Numbered from the stretch's first letter, positions 1-9,475 are shown. The stretch is DNA of 64,000 nucleotides from Butyrivibrio sp. LC3010 (GCF_000424385.1 NZ_KE384179.1:37745-101744); one strand, 5' to 3'. Notes: generated from the letters alone by a model not told the origin. Program-made: numbers and translations.

Positions 1-682
1 TTACGCCTGCCCATGCTAAAGGTGTTGAAATACTTTCATAACCAATTGTTCCGATATCATTCCACATCATAGCAAGATAATCTGCTATCAGTACCTTCAT
101 AGCAAATCCAAGAGTGAAATAAACCAGTCCTTCTTCGATCTTATCAAGATACAAAGAAAGCCTGTCCTTAAAAACCAGAAATCTGTCTGCTTTTCCTGAA
201 AGCATACTATTCTTTTCAAAATCGGAATATCTCATTATTGGTCCGGATATTACCTGCGGAAACATAGTAAAATATGCTGCCACACAGATGAATCCGTGAT
301 TTTTGGGTATTCTTCCGGCATATAGATCAGCCTGAAAGCTAACCATTTTGAATGTGAAGAAACTGATGCCAAGTGGAAGTCCAATTCCAATCCCACTTCC
401 ATAGCCTGCAAGGAACTTGAAAGATAGCAATAACACTATGTCCAGAGTTACTATGCCAAACAGACATATCTTACTATGCTTCCGGCATCCGTAAGATATG
501 AAAATATTAACTATAACTGCAGCTACAAGAATCACCAGACTTTTCAGATCCCCAACTGCATAAAATGCAAGGCTGCCCACAAGAAGTATTAAAGGGCGCA
601 GCCTTGATGGTAAAAAGTAATATGCAATAAGAAAAATCGGAAGAAATCTAAATATAAAAGATAGATCCGAAAAATTTATCAT
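1..682 (-). CDS. MBOAT family O-acyltransferase (AlgI/DltB-like), 3' end outside window
   Basis: The frame opens at an ATG at 682 and runs off the window edge after about 227 residues. The visible protein is very hydrophobic, with several membrane segments in its first 100 residues, followed by GISFFTFKMVSFQADLY, a stretch typical of AlgI-type membrane-bound O-acyltransferases, and then FPQVISGPIMRY, also characteristic of this family. Family members move acyl groups, usually acetyl, onto extracellular polysaccharides or cell-wall polymers. The conserved histidine would lie beyond the window. The start is only 7 bp after the stop of the upstream TPR gene, so the two are probably co-transcribed. 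The acceptor cannot be told from this fragment. Confidence 0.85.
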   Translation of the reverse strand, partial: MINFSDLSFIFRFLPIFLIAYYFLPSRLRPLILLVGSLAFYAVGDLKSLVILVAAVIVNIFISYGCRKHSKICLFGIVTLDIVLLLSFKFLAGYGSGIGIGLPLGISFFTFKMVSFQADLYAGRIPKNHGFICVAAYFTMFPQVISGPIMRYSDFEKNSMLSGKADRFLVFKDRLSLYLDKIEEGLVYFTLGFAMKVLIADYLAMMWNDIGTIGYESISTPLAWAGV

Positions 683-689
683 ATTTGGA

Positions 690-2102
690 TTAATTTGTAG
701 CATTATTTATCTCTGCCAATTTCGTCTCGGCTGAGCTTGCGCTGCTGGTATCCGAGAAATCATTAACTACCTGATCATAAATAACCTTTGCGTTATCAGT
801 GTCTCCGCTTTCATAATAAGCATTTCCCAAGTTGTAAAGCGCGTCTACATTAGTCTTATCATACTGAAATGCCTTGGACAATGCAGCAATTGCTGTCTCA
901 TAGTCCTGGCTTCTGTATGCATCATAACCTGTCTGATAGCTTCTCTTTGACAGGTCATTTCCCACATGTGTCATAAATGAATCATATAATTCGGTAAACT
1001 GTCTTGTGGCAGGTCCTTCCAGGTTGTTTAAATCAACATTATTCATCTGAGCTTCAATGCCGTCCAGGTCTTCAGGTGTAGCCATATAAATAGCCACAGC
1101 TGCCATAAGATCATTAGCTGCTGAACCTGAACTGTCAGTTTCTTCATAAGAGCTGACTTCTGTTTTAAGCGCTTCAAGCTCTGTGTTAAGTGATGCTATC
1201 TGCTGCTCATATTCGCCAAGCTTTGCAGATTTCGAATCAGATTCCTCACTTATGGATGAAATCTGCTCTCTGAAGCTTGCATTCATAGACTGTATTCTTG
1301 CAGGCAAGATCAGATAATAAGCTGCAGCAATTCCGAGCACAACTCCGAGCACTATTCCCCATATTGAACCGCTCCTTGTAAGTACATTAGAGCGAACCGG
1401 CTGAATAATCGTCTCATTACCACTCTGATAACGTACAACATCAGAGTTGGTGGTCTTCTTCTCCTCACTTGCTTTTGCATCCTGAGGAAGCATCATGGAT
1501 TCTGCTTCCTTGAGATATCTGGCAGCCATTACATTACCGGTGTCCAGCTTCAGACTCTTTTGAGCCTCTGTCTTTGCTTTGGCATAATTACCATTGTTCA
1601 GGTATAAAAGAGCAAGTAACAGATGTGCCCTGATAAATCCGGGATTCATGGACAGAACTTTCTTTAACTGAATCACTGCCATATCAAGTCTGTCCTGATG
1701 ACAATGGTTTAAAGCTATGTTGAATTTCTTAATTGTCTGGTTAAAAGTCTCAAGACGCGAAGGATCATTGCGGACAAGATCCATGTAATCATCTGCCGCA
1801 TTATCCTCAGGCTTTAAATTCTTACTGATAACCCATTCACTTAATGCTGCAACGACTTCACCACATTCATAATAGACCAGTCCTAAAAGGTTTCTGGCCT
1901 GAATATTACTTTTGTTAAGTTTTAAGCTTTGATGCAAAGACTCAATGGCACCTGAGAGATCTCGTATCTCTGCTCTCTCCAAGCCTTCATTATAATATCG
2001 GTTTGATAAAGAGATTATACGCTTGTATACCTTTACTCCTGCACCACAATTCGGACAGTATTCACGTTCCGTAAGTTCTGCCCCACATTGATAACATTTC
2101 AT
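690..2102 (-). CDS. Zinc-ribbon / TPR membrane protein
   Basis: This 470-residue protein begins with a zinc ribbon (CYQCGAEL then YCPNCG, residues 3-20). TPR-like helical repeats fill about residues 30-200, a single membrane segment lies near 245-268, and a coiled coil of about 50 residues follows. A second pair of TPR units sits near the C-terminus (YDAYRSQDYETAIAALSKAF, then YNLGNAYYESGDTDNAK). The architecture suggests an adaptor with TPR domains on both sides of the membrane, but partner and role cannot be read from sequence. A GGAGGG ribosome site precedes the ATG at a slightly long spacing of about 13 nt. It lies between a small ORF and the MBOAT gene in one run. Confidence 0.8.
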   Translation of the reverse strand: MKCYQCGAELTEREYCPNCGAGVKVYKRIISLSNRYYNEGLERAEIRDLSGAIESLHQSLKLNKSNIQARNLLGLVYYECGEVVAALSEWVISKNLKPEDNAADDYMDLVRNDPSRLETFNQTIKKFNIALNHCHQDRLDMAVIQLKKVLSMNPGFIRAHLLLALLYLNNGNYAKAKTEAQKSLKLDTGNVMAARYLKEAESMMLPQDAKASEEKKTTNSDVVRYQSGNETIIQPVRSNVLTRSGSIWGIVLGVVLGIAAAYYLILPARIQSMNASFREQISSISEESDSKSAKLGEYEQQIASLNTELEALKTEVSSYEETDSSGSAANDLMAAVAIYMATPEDLDGIEAQMNNVDLNNLEGPATRQFTELYDSFMTHVGNDLSKRSYQTGYDAYRSQDYETAIAALSKAFQYDKTNVDALYNLGNAYYESGDTDNAKVIYDQVVNDFSDTSSASSAETKLAEINNATN

Positions 2103-2142
2103 AATACGAAGTACGCCCCCTCCTGATTATCTAAAGGATTTG

Positions 2143-2310
2143 TCAATGGACACGGGTCTGCCGAGCGGCTTCTTCAGCCTTAGCATCCTTAAGCAGACCA
2201 ACAAGTACATCTGCCATGTCATCCAGATCCTGATTATAGATAATCTCCTCGGCGTCCTCGATTTCGAGGCTCGGGCGAAACTTCTTAAGTTCATTTTCAA
2301 AATTGATCAT
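2143..2310 (-). CDS. Small acidic protein, 55 aa, function unknown
   Basis: A minus-strand frame from ATG at 2310 encodes MINFENELKKFRPSLEIEDA and ends in AARQTRVH after 55 residues. It is preceded by TTTTTGGAGCTAAATC, giving a usable Shine-Dalgarno site. It fills most of the gap between folC (36 bp upstream) and the TPR gene (40 bp downstream) in the same direction. The protein is acidic, predicted helical, and has no signal peptide or membrane segment. I recognise no family with confidence. The longer plus-strand frame over the same bases has no ribosome site and an unlikely composition. Confidence 0.65.
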   Translation of the reverse strand: MINFENELKKFRPSLEIEDAEEIIYNQDLDDMADVLVGLLKDAKAEEAARQTRVH

Positions 2311-2346
2311 GATTTAGCTCCAAAAATCTGACTAAAAAAGATAGTT

Positions 2347-3747
2347 TTAGTTTCCGGGCATTATCCCCAATGATTCTCTGACCTGACCAACAAGATATAA
2401 TGAGCCGGCTGCAAAAACCACATCTCCGGCACCCCGGTCAGTTATTATCTCCATAAGCGCATCTCGCACACTTGTATAATAAGAAAATCTTATATCAGGC
2501 TTCTCTTTAAAGTGTCTAAGTTCAGCTTCAAATGCTGCGCGCAACTGAGATTCAGATACAGATCTTCCGGTTTCAAGAACCGAGACACAGATGCGGTCAA
2601 AAAGCCCGCTCTGGAGAATCTGCTTTATCATCAGATGATACTGTTTATCAGCAACAGCACCAAACAGCAAAGTTCTCTTCTTATCACATGGAATCTTTTT
2701 CACACATTCCAAAAAAGCTTCCATGCCGTCAACATTATGTGCCCCATCAACATACATGCCGGGAAGAATGAGTTCCATTCTTCCTCCCCATTTTGCCTTT
2801 CTAAGTCCGTAACTGATATCATCATCAGTTATGGCTACTCCCATATCTCTGAGAGCTCTGGTACACATTATCGCAATTGCAGCATTTTCTGTCTGAAAAT
2901 CCGCAACTGACTGCAATCTGAGATTGCAATATTTATCATACTTAGATTCATATGAAAAATCAATGCAAATGTTACCTGCATCATCCGGTGAATTAGTGAT
3001 CTCGGTAACATAATCTGCCTCTACTCTGTATACCCTGGCTGAGAGTTCATCGGCTCTTTTTTCAATCACCTCTGTACTGGCACCGCGTTTATTATACACT
3101 ACCACCGGGGTATTCTTTCGAATAATGCCTGCCTTCTCACCGGCTATCTCTGATATTGTATTGCCAAGATACTGCATATGATCCATACCAATCTCGGTAA
3201 TTACATCAAGAACCGGCTCATGTACACTGTTAGTAGCATCAAGACGTCCACCTAATCCGGTCTCAAGAACCAGATAATCAACCGGATATTTGTCATACAA
3301 AATCATTGCCATAAAGAACAGGAATTCAAAGTATGTAGGAAAATAATTATCCGTGGTGTAATCCTTGATTCTTCTTATTAAATCAGCAAATATCTCACAG
3401 AAAATCGCGTCTTCTATCGGTTTTCCATTAATACAAAATCTTTCTGTCGTTTTTACAAGATGGGGAGATGTAAACATCCCCACTGTAAAACCTGCCTGTC
3501 TTAATATCTCGGAGAGATAATTACAGACAGAACCTTTGCCATTAGTACCGGCAACATGGATAATCCTCATCTTCAGATCAGGACTCCCCAGATACTCCAG
3601 AAACTTTCTGGTCTCTTCCACTGAATGCTTCTCTGTGAACGCAGGAATCTGGTCCACAAATTTATCGCATTCATAAAAACCCAATCTTTCACCTGCATCA
3701 AGGCGGGCAAGCATATCGCCAATACTTCTAGTCAATTCATCACTCAT
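2347..3747 (-). CDS. folC: Bifunctional folylpolyglutamate synthase / dihydrofolate synthase
   Basis: FolC joins glutamate to dihydropteroate and then extends the gamma-glutamyl tail of folates, an ATP-dependent cytosolic step of folate metabolism. The 466-residue protein has the family's ATP loop HVAGTNGKGSVCNYL near residue 65 and the signature TSPHL shortly after. The middle-domain sequence LVLETGLGGRLDATN and the C-terminal segment DGAHNVDGMEAF are typical of Mur-ligase-type FolC. Length is slightly above the usual 420-430 residues, with an N-terminal extension. It starts 10 bp after valS, an arrangement common in Firmicutes, and is probably translated from the same message. Confidence 0.97.
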   Translation of the reverse strand: MSDELTRSIGDMLARLDAGERLGFYECDKFVDQIPAFTEKHSVEETRKFLEYLGSPDLKMRIIHVAGTNGKGSVCNYLSEILRQAGFTVGMFTSPHLVKTTERFCINGKPIEDAIFCEIFADLIRRIKDYTTDNYFPTYFEFLFFMAMILYDKYPVDYLVLETGLGGRLDATNSVHEPVLDVITEIGMDHMQYLGNTISEIAGEKAGIIRKNTPVVVYNKRGASTEVIEKRADELSARVYRVEADYVTEITNSPDDAGNICIDFSYESKYDKYCNLRLQSVADFQTENAAIAIMCTRALRDMGVAITDDDISYGLRKAKWGGRMELILPGMYVDGAHNVDGMEAFLECVKKIPCDKKRTLLFGAVADKQYHLMIKQILQSGLFDRICVSVLETGRSVSESQLRAAFEAELRHFKEKPDIRFSYYTSVRDALMEIITDRGAGDVVFAAGSLYLVGQVRESLGIMPGN

Positions 3748-3757
3748 ATCTTCATTA

Positions 3758-6430
3758 TCACTTTTTCAGCTGCGCAAGTCTTTCCTCAACCTGTGCATAA
3801 GTCTGCTCATATTTCTTCTGCTTTTCTTTTTCCTCTTCAATCTTTTCAGCAGGAGCTTTTGAAAGGAATTTCTCATTAGTAAGCATATTTTGGGATCTCT
3901 TAAGCTCACCCTCAAGGCGCTTCTTTTCCTTTTCAAGTCTCTCTATCTCAGCAGAAATATCTACGAGATCTGAGAAAGGCATATAAATTGTTGCTTCTGC
4001 GAGAACCACCGAAACAGCATCCTCAGGAATACCGCTCTTGTCATTCTGGCAAACAGATTCTGAAGCGCTACCAAGAGTCTCGAAGAACAGCTTACCTGTA
4101 CGGAAGATATCGAGAACCTCTTCTTTTTCAGAAACAACGTAAACAAGTGCCTTTCTTGACGGCGCAACATTCATCTGTGTACGTATATTTCTGATGCCTC
4201 TTACGGCTTCCTTGATGGTCTCGATTGACTTCTCATCAGCTGCATAATTCCACTCTTCTTTGTACTCAGGCCATGATGAAATCATTATTGATTCTTCTTC
4301 GTCCTGAATAGTGCAGAAAATCTCCTCAGTGATATAAGGCATATAAGGATGAAGCAGTTTCAACCCGTTTATAAGTACTGTCTGAAGAGTCCATAACGCT
4401 GCATCATGAGATTTTTTATCATCTGAGTTGTACAGACGAGGCTTAACCATCTCAATGTACCAGTCGCAGAATTCCTCCCAGATAAAGTCATAAACCTTCT
4501 GAACTGCAATTCCGAGCTCGAACTTATCCATATTCTCAGTAACTTCACGAATAGTGTTATTGAGCTTTGAAAGGATCCAATGATCAACCGGCTCAAGTCC
4601 TTCAGGCTGAGGCTGATGAATTGCGCTCTTTTCGCCTTCCGCCATATTCATCATTATGAAACGTGATGCATTCCATACCTTATTAGCAAAGTTACGGCTG
4701 TTCTCAACACGCTCGTAGTAGAATCTCATATCATTTCCGGGTGCATTACCTGTAACGATAGTGAGACGAAGTGCATCAGCACCATATTTTTCTATTACTT
4801 CAAGAGGATCGATACCATTTCCAAGAGACTTACTCATCTTGCGACCCTGTGAGTCTCTGATAAGTCCATGGAAAAGCACTGTCTTGAAGGGATATGTTCC
4901 CATCTGTTCATAACTGGAGAATATCATTCTTATTACCCAGAAGAAGATGATGTCATATCCTGTTACAAGTACATCTGTAGGGAAGAAGTACTTAAGCTCA
5001 GGTGTCTGCTCAGGCCATCCCAAAGTTTCAAAAGGCCATAATGCAGATGAGAACCATGTATCAAGAGTGTCTGTCTCCTGCTTGAAGTGAGTGCAGCCAC
5101 ACTTAGGACATACTGTAGGCTCTTCCTTTGCAACAACTGTCTCACCACAGTCCTCACAGTAATATGCAGGAATTCTGTGTCCCCACCAGAGCTGTCTTGA
5201 AATACACCAGTCTCTGATGTTGTCAGTCCAGTTGTAATAGGTCTTTTCCATACGCTGAGGAATAAGCTTGATCTCGCCTTCTTTTACTGCCTTAACAGCA
5301 GGCTTAATAAGTTCGTCCATCTTTACGAACCACTGCTTTTTGATCATAGGCTCAACTGTTGTACCACATCTGTCATGAGTACCTACGTTGTGAGTATAAT
5401 CCTCAATCTTTACAAGAAGGCCAAGCTCCTCAAGTTCCTTAACGATGGCATCGCGGCATTCATAACGATCCATACCCTCGAACTTACCGCCATTTTTATT
5501 GATTGTCGCATCATCGTTAAGAATATTTATCTCCTCAAGGTTATGACGCTTTCCAACCTCAAAGTCATTAGGGTCATGAGCAGGTGTAATCTTTACAACA
5601 CCTGTACCAAATTCCATATCAACATAGCTGTCCTCAACGATAGGAAGCTCTCTGTTAACTATAGGAAGAAGAACCTTCTTACCCTTGAAGCTCTTATATC
5701 TGTCATCGTCAGGGTTTACTGCAACTGCTGTATCACCGAGCATTGTCTCGGGACGTGTTGTAGCAAACTCAATGAAATCTGTCTTGCTGACAGTACCATC
5801 TTCGTTAATAACAGGATACTTTATGTGCCATAAATGACCTGCCTGCTCCTCGTATTCAACCTCAGCATCTGAGATAGATGTATTACAAACAGGACACCAG
5901 TTAACAATTCTGTTTCCTTTATATATGTAGCCTTTTTCATGCATCTTCACAAAGACTTCTGTAACAGCCCTGTTACAGCCTTCATCCATTGTGAAGCGCT
6001 CGCGATCCCAGTCGCAGGAGCTTCCAAGCTTTTTGAGCTGTGAAACTATAGTTCCACCGTACTCTTTCTTCCACTCCCAGGCTTTCTCAAGGAATTTCTC
6101 TCTTCCGAGCTCGTGCTTATCAATGCCCTGCTTTTTCAGTTCATCTGTAATACGAACCTCTGTCGCAATGCTGGCATGATCTGTTCCGGGCTGCCAAAGA
6201 GCATTATATCCCTGCATTCTCTTCCATCTGATAAGGATATCCTGAAGAGTCTGGTCAAAGGCATGTCCCATATGGAGCTTACCGGTGATATTCGGCGGAG
6301 GGATGACGATTGTGAACGGTTTTTTCGTTTCATCCACTTCTGCATGAAAATACTTATTATCTTCCCATTTCTTATAAAGTCGATCCTCAATTCCCTGGGG
6401 ATCATATGTCTTAGCCAATTCTTTTCTCAT
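3758..6430 (-). CDS. valS: Valyl-tRNA synthetase
   Basis: This class I synthetase charges tRNA-Val. The 890-residue protein shows the HIGH-type motif in PPPNITGKLHMGHAF near residue 45, the KMSKS loop in GRKMSKSLGNG near residue 530, the CP1 editing domain between them (TTRPETMLGDTAVAVNP), and a C-terminal coiled-coil arm rich in Glu and Lys. The length is normal for the family. Translation starts at ATG 6430 behind GGTAAGAGGAC. A promoter sits only 40-70 bp upstream, so the leader is too short for a T-box. It heads the run valS-folC-small ORF-TPR-MBOAT. Confidence 0.98.
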   Translation of the reverse strand: MRKELAKTYDPQGIEDRLYKKWEDNKYFHAEVDETKKPFTIVIPPPNITGKLHMGHAFDQTLQDILIRWKRMQGYNALWQPGTDHASIATEVRITDELKKQGIDKHELGREKFLEKAWEWKKEYGGTIVSQLKKLGSSCDWDRERFTMDEGCNRAVTEVFVKMHEKGYIYKGNRIVNWCPVCNTSISDAEVEYEEQAGHLWHIKYPVINEDGTVSKTDFIEFATTRPETMLGDTAVAVNPDDDRYKSFKGKKVLLPIVNRELPIVEDSYVDMEFGTGVVKITPAHDPNDFEVGKRHNLEEINILNDDATINKNGGKFEGMDRYECRDAIVKELEELGLLVKIEDYTHNVGTHDRCGTTVEPMIKKQWFVKMDELIKPAVKAVKEGEIKLIPQRMEKTYYNWTDNIRDWCISRQLWWGHRIPAYYCEDCGETVVAKEEPTVCPKCGCTHFKQETDTLDTWFSSALWPFETLGWPEQTPELKYFFPTDVLVTGYDIIFFWVIRMIFSSYEQMGTYPFKTVLFHGLIRDSQGRKMSKSLGNGIDPLEVIEKYGADALRLTIVTGNAPGNDMRFYYERVENSRNFANKVWNASRFIMMNMAEGEKSAIHQPQPEGLEPVDHWILSKLNNTIREVTENMDKFELGIAVQKVYDFIWEEFCDWYIEMVKPRLYNSDDKKSHDAALWTLQTVLINGLKLLHPYMPYITEEIFCTIQDEEESIMISSWPEYKEEWNYAADEKSIETIKEAVRGIRNIRTQMNVAPSRKALVYVVSEKEEVLDIFRTGKLFFETLGSASESVCQNDKSGIPEDAVSVVLAEATIYMPFSDLVDISAEIERLEKEKKRLEGELKRSQNMLTNEKFLSKAPAEKIEEEKEKQKKYEQTYAQVEERLAQLKK

Positions 6431-6470
6431 TGTTAATGTCCTCTTACCATAGAATTACATATATTGTAAT

Positions 6471-6500
6471 ATGATATTTCAAATCAACTATTCTTGTCAA
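6471..6500 (-). promoter_or_regulatory. Predicted sigma-A promoter of valS
   Basis: Read on the minus strand, a perfect TTGACA (6495-6500) is followed 18 bp later by TATCAT (6471-6476). The predicted transcript start is close to 6464, giving a leader of about 34 nt. That excludes a T-box or other long leader control of valS from this promoter. Confidence 0.6.
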
Positions 6501-6918
6501 TCTAACAGCACCTTATTCATCATTAATATAGTAATTTTGTGTTCTTTTGCCACATATGACACAGTTGTCAGCAAGATTAAGTGGTTTACATAGTTTTATT
6601 GACCATGTTAGTATCATGTTGTAATTCCGATCACGTTGTGGTTAATATCGTAAACCATTTTCCGTTACCATTTCATGCGTGTCTCAGAAATCATTTTATC
6701 CGAATATCCCCAATTTCCACAGAGTTATCCACATGTACACGCGTGTCACTTTTTTATAAAATATGGGTTAAATTGTATAGTTATCAATTATATTTTTCAA
6801 ACAATTCAAACTATTTATGCATTTTTATGGTTTACATAATATTCTATATATTATGTATTATGTTAACCAATAGCACATTTTGCTTGTCAGAACCCCGTTT
6901 TCTTATGATAGTTTCCGC
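6501..6918. other. AT-rich intergenic region with DnaA boxes and TGGTTTAC repeats
   Basis: No credible gene lies here. An exact DnaA box TTATCCACA occurs at 6725-6733, and a second exact copy at 6919-6927 covers the stop codon of the neighbouring helicase gene. The 11-mer TGGTTTACATA occurs at 6582-6592 and again at 6828-6838, with an inverted partial copy (GTAAACCA) near 6650. A palindromic ACACGCGTGT lies just after the first DnaA box. The function is unknown; see findings. Confidence 0.5.
6829..6868. repeat. Imperfect 13-bp dyad upstream of the helicase stop
   Basis: GGTTTACATAATA (6829-6841) and TATTATGTTAACC (6856-6868) are inverted copies with one mismatch, separated by 14 bp of A/T-rich DNA. 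The left arm resembles the XerD half of Firmicute dif sites (TTATGTAAAC when reversed), but the other half does not match. It could be a protein-binding dyad or a weak hairpin. Confidence 0.5.
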
Positions 6919-9330
6919 TTATCCACATCCTTCAATCCGCTTCCATAGTGCGTTTACGTCATTTTTGACTCTACTGGTCGATGTTCTTATCATACCTTTC
7001 CACTCCCTTGGAAATAGTTCATAATATGATTTTTGCAGAAAACGTTCATCCAACAGAGCAACTATTCCATAATCATTCTCGGTACGTATGACACGCCCTG
7101 CTGCCTGTAGAACTTTATTCATTCCGGGATATCTGTAAGCATAGTCAAATCCATCCTCTCCCTGCAGCTCAAAATATTCTTTTATTATTTCTCTTTCATT
7201 GCAGACAAGAGGAATTCCGGTTCCAACTATGATCACTCCGATAAGACTATCATTTTTCAGGTCGATTCCTTCGCTGAATATTCCGCCCATCATACAGAAG
7301 CCAAGAATACTCTTTGATGGCTCAATCTCTATCTCCATATTAATTACACTGGACAGATCAATATCATTACCTGCTGTGAATCTCCCTATAAATTCTTCCC
7401 TCTCTTCTTCGCTCATGATTTCATTCTGAACCAGTATCTCCTGAGCATCCTCATCATAGTATTCCTGTTCAAAAATGTAGCCCACTTCATCCATAAACTG
7501 CCTGGACGGGAAGAAAATCAGATAATTCCCAATTTTTCCTTTAACAATGTCATTTATATATTTTGCAATTTTCCTGTACTCTTCTTCACCTCTTCTTGTA
7601 TACCTGCTTGTGACATCTCCGGCTATAAGCCTTGCGCATCTTTTGCTGTCAAATACTGAATGTGCATAAATCTCATAATCCTCAGGTTTTCCACCAAGAA
7701 GCTTTTTATAATATTGAATTGGAAGCATTGTTGCAGAAAAAAGTATCGATGACTTTGCTCTCGTCATGCAATTCACAAGATTATCCGACGGATCAACACA
7801 CAGAAGCTTTATTTTAAAATTCTCTTCTTCGTTATTCTCTGCATATATCACATACTTATCGTTTATGAGTTCATATATATTTGCAAATCTGGATATTTCA
7901 AAATAAAAATCGAGTATATCATCACGGTACATGCCTTCAGCATGGTCTTCCAGCCAGGATGATATAACAGAAATAATCAGATTGATTTTCTGCATAATCG
8001 GAGTAATATCCTCAAGAACTTCAGCAAAATCCCCTTCCTCCATAATATTTTCCATTTCGGAAGAAAGCCCTCTCACCAGGGATGCTATTTTGGGATGAGC
8101 CTCAGATATCAGCGCTTCAAATGTTGTAAGCATATCAAGATAGAGCTCTGCGCTGTACATATCTCTACCCCTGTCAAGAAGATTATGTGCCTCGTCAATC
8201 AGAAAAATATTATTACCGGCACTTCCTGATGCAAAAAATCTTTTCAGATAAATAAAAGGATCAAAAACATAGTTATAATCGCATATAACCGCATCCGCAA
8301 AAAGGCTCATATCAAGAGAAAGTTCAAAAGGACATACCTTGTGCTTCATTGCATACTTAACGATAGTATCTCTGTCAAAGGTGTCGCTCTGTGTAAGAAG
8401 CTCATATATACAATCATTAACTCTGTCAAAATGACCTTCCGCGTAAGGACATGCAACGGGATTGCAGTCACATTTATCAATAAAGCAGATTTTTTCTTTT
8501 GCCGTAAGCGTCACGGTTTTGTACAACAGTCCCTGGCTCTTTCTCAATAGCTCGAAGGTCTCCTCAGCTACAGTCCTTGTAATAGTCTTTGCTGTTAAAT
8601 AAAAAATACGCTCTGCCTTCTCCTCACCTATTGCCTTTATTGCAGGAAATACCGTACTGAGAGTCTTACCGGTTCCTGTAGGTGCCTCAAGAAAAAGCTT
8701 TCTCCCGTGATATATGGTCCTATATACACCTGCTGCCAGCTCCTTTTGCCCCTCTCTGTAGGTGTACGGAAACTGCATTTTATGTATTGAATCATTTCTA
8801 AGACTATCCCAGGTTGCCGTAAATTCTGCCCAGCGATGATACATATGGATAAGGTCCTCAAACCATTTGATGATTTCCTCATCCTTATAATCTTCTTCAA
8901 AATATTTAATCTCCTCACTGTCAAAATTGCAGTAGGTGATCCTCACACTGATTTTATCAAGACGGCGTTCCTTAGTGATAATGGCCGCATAACACTTTGC
9001 CTGTGCCAGATGAACAGGATCAGGTTCCTTTATATTTTTAAGGTCTCTGTAAGTTCCTTTTATTTCATCAACAAGCAAGGGTTTACCTTTTCTCTCCATA
9101 ACCCCATCTGCTCTGCCATCTATAGTCAATATGTAGTTTTCACTTGGATATGAAAAACTAAGCGGGACTTCCGCCTGATATTCCGATCCCATGCTCTTTT
9201 GAATTTTGCGGTGTATCCTGCCGCCCTCCTGCATGGCTGTATCCGGTGCATGATGAATTCTATTGTCCAGATTACCTGATCTAAGAAGAAACTCTACTAA
9301 GCTTCTGACTGATATTTTTAATTCTTTCAT
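6919..9330 (-). CDS. XPD/DinG-like DNA helicase with N-terminal RecB/Cas4-like nuclease domain
   Basis: This 803-residue protein combines two parts. Residues 1-130 look like a PD-(D/E)XK nuclease: DGRADG at 71-76, DEIK at 88-91 and a QxxxY motif at 110-114 (QAKCY), the RecB-family set. The rest is a superfamily 2 XPD/Rad3/DinG-type helicase with Walker A APTGTGKT at 216-223, iron-sulphur-type cysteines (C282, C287, C289, C294, C307, C333), the DEAH box in FLIDEAHNL and the late motif AAGRVIRTENDYG. It would unwind, and perhaps cut, damaged or structured DNA. No strong Shine-Dalgarno precedes the ATG, so expression may be low. Its stop codon lies inside a DnaA box. Confidence 0.88.
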   Translation of the reverse strand: MKELKISVRSLVEFLLRSGNLDNRIHHAPDTAMQEGGRIHRKIQKSMGSEYQAEVPLSFSYPSENYILTIDGRADGVMERKGKPLLVDEIKGTYRDLKNIKEPDPVHLAQAKCYAAIITKERRLDKISVRITYCNFDSEEIKYFEEDYKDEEIIKWFEDLIHMYHRWAEFTATWDSLRNDSIHKMQFPYTYREGQKELAAGVYRTIYHGRKLFLEAPTGTGKTLSTVFPAIKAIGEEKAERIFYLTAKTITRTVAEETFELLRKSQGLLYKTVTLTAKEKICFIDKCDCNPVACPYAEGHFDRVNDCIYELLTQSDTFDRDTIVKYAMKHKVCPFELSLDMSLFADAVICDYNYVFDPFIYLKRFFASGSAGNNIFLIDEAHNLLDRGRDMYSAELYLDMLTTFEALISEAHPKIASLVRGLSSEMENIMEEGDFAEVLEDITPIMQKINLIISVISSWLEDHAEGMYRDDILDFYFEISRFANIYELINDKYVIYAENNEEENFKIKLLCVDPSDNLVNCMTRAKSSILFSATMLPIQYYKKLLGGKPEDYEIYAHSVFDSKRCARLIAGDVTSRYTRRGEEEYRKIAKYINDIVKGKIGNYLIFFPSRQFMDEVGYIFEQEYYDEDAQEILVQNEIMSEEEREEFIGRFTAGNDIDLSSVINMEIEIEPSKSILGFCMMGGIFSEGIDLKNDSLIGVIIVGTGIPLVCNEREIIKEYFELQGEDGFDYAYRYPGMNKVLQAAGRVIRTENDYGIVALLDERFLQKSYYELFPREWKGMIRTSTSRVKNDVNALWKRIEGCG

Positions 9331-9428
9331 AGTTTTCTATAATCAAAGAGTCTTATGTTATTTTTTTGCGCATTTGCATTTATGCAACATCTACATTATG
9401 CACCGATGCGCATCCATAGCGGAGCGCT

Positions 9429-9472
9429 TTTTATGATATAGGAATTTCGGAGAAATTTCCTATATCATAAAA
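9429..9472. repeat. Long near-perfect hairpin, 20-bp stem
   Basis: The arms 9429-9448 and 9452-9472 are inverted copies with one bulged base and a GGA loop; the core is ATGATATAGGAA against TTCCTATATCAT. It follows the terminator of the HPr-like gene on the minus strand and precedes the helicase gene. It carries no T-tract of its own beyond flanking T/A runs. It may be a repetitive palindrome or a backup terminator. Confidence 0.6.
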
Positions 9473-9475
9473 ACA

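Noticed and set aside
2140..2331. Plus-strand open frame of 63 codons
   Set aside because: The opposite strand over the same bases has a 55-residue frame with a ribosome site in line with its neighbours, which is more convincing.
6431..6550. T-box leader of valS
   Set aside because: A promoter lies about 40 bp before the start codon and no T-box sequence is visible; the short gap before thrS also lacks one.
6829..6868. Possible dif site
   Set aside because: Only the XerD-like half (TTATGTAAAC) matches the Firmicute dif consensus; the XerC half and 6-bp centre do not.
6501..6918. Chromosome origin
   Set aside because: Only two DnaA boxes are seen and none of the genes usual at oriC is in the window.
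6581..7024. Plus-strand open frame of 147 codons
   Set aside because: It lies across an AT-rich gap and antisense to the end of the helicase gene, has no ribosome site, and its composition is low-complexity and hydrophobic.
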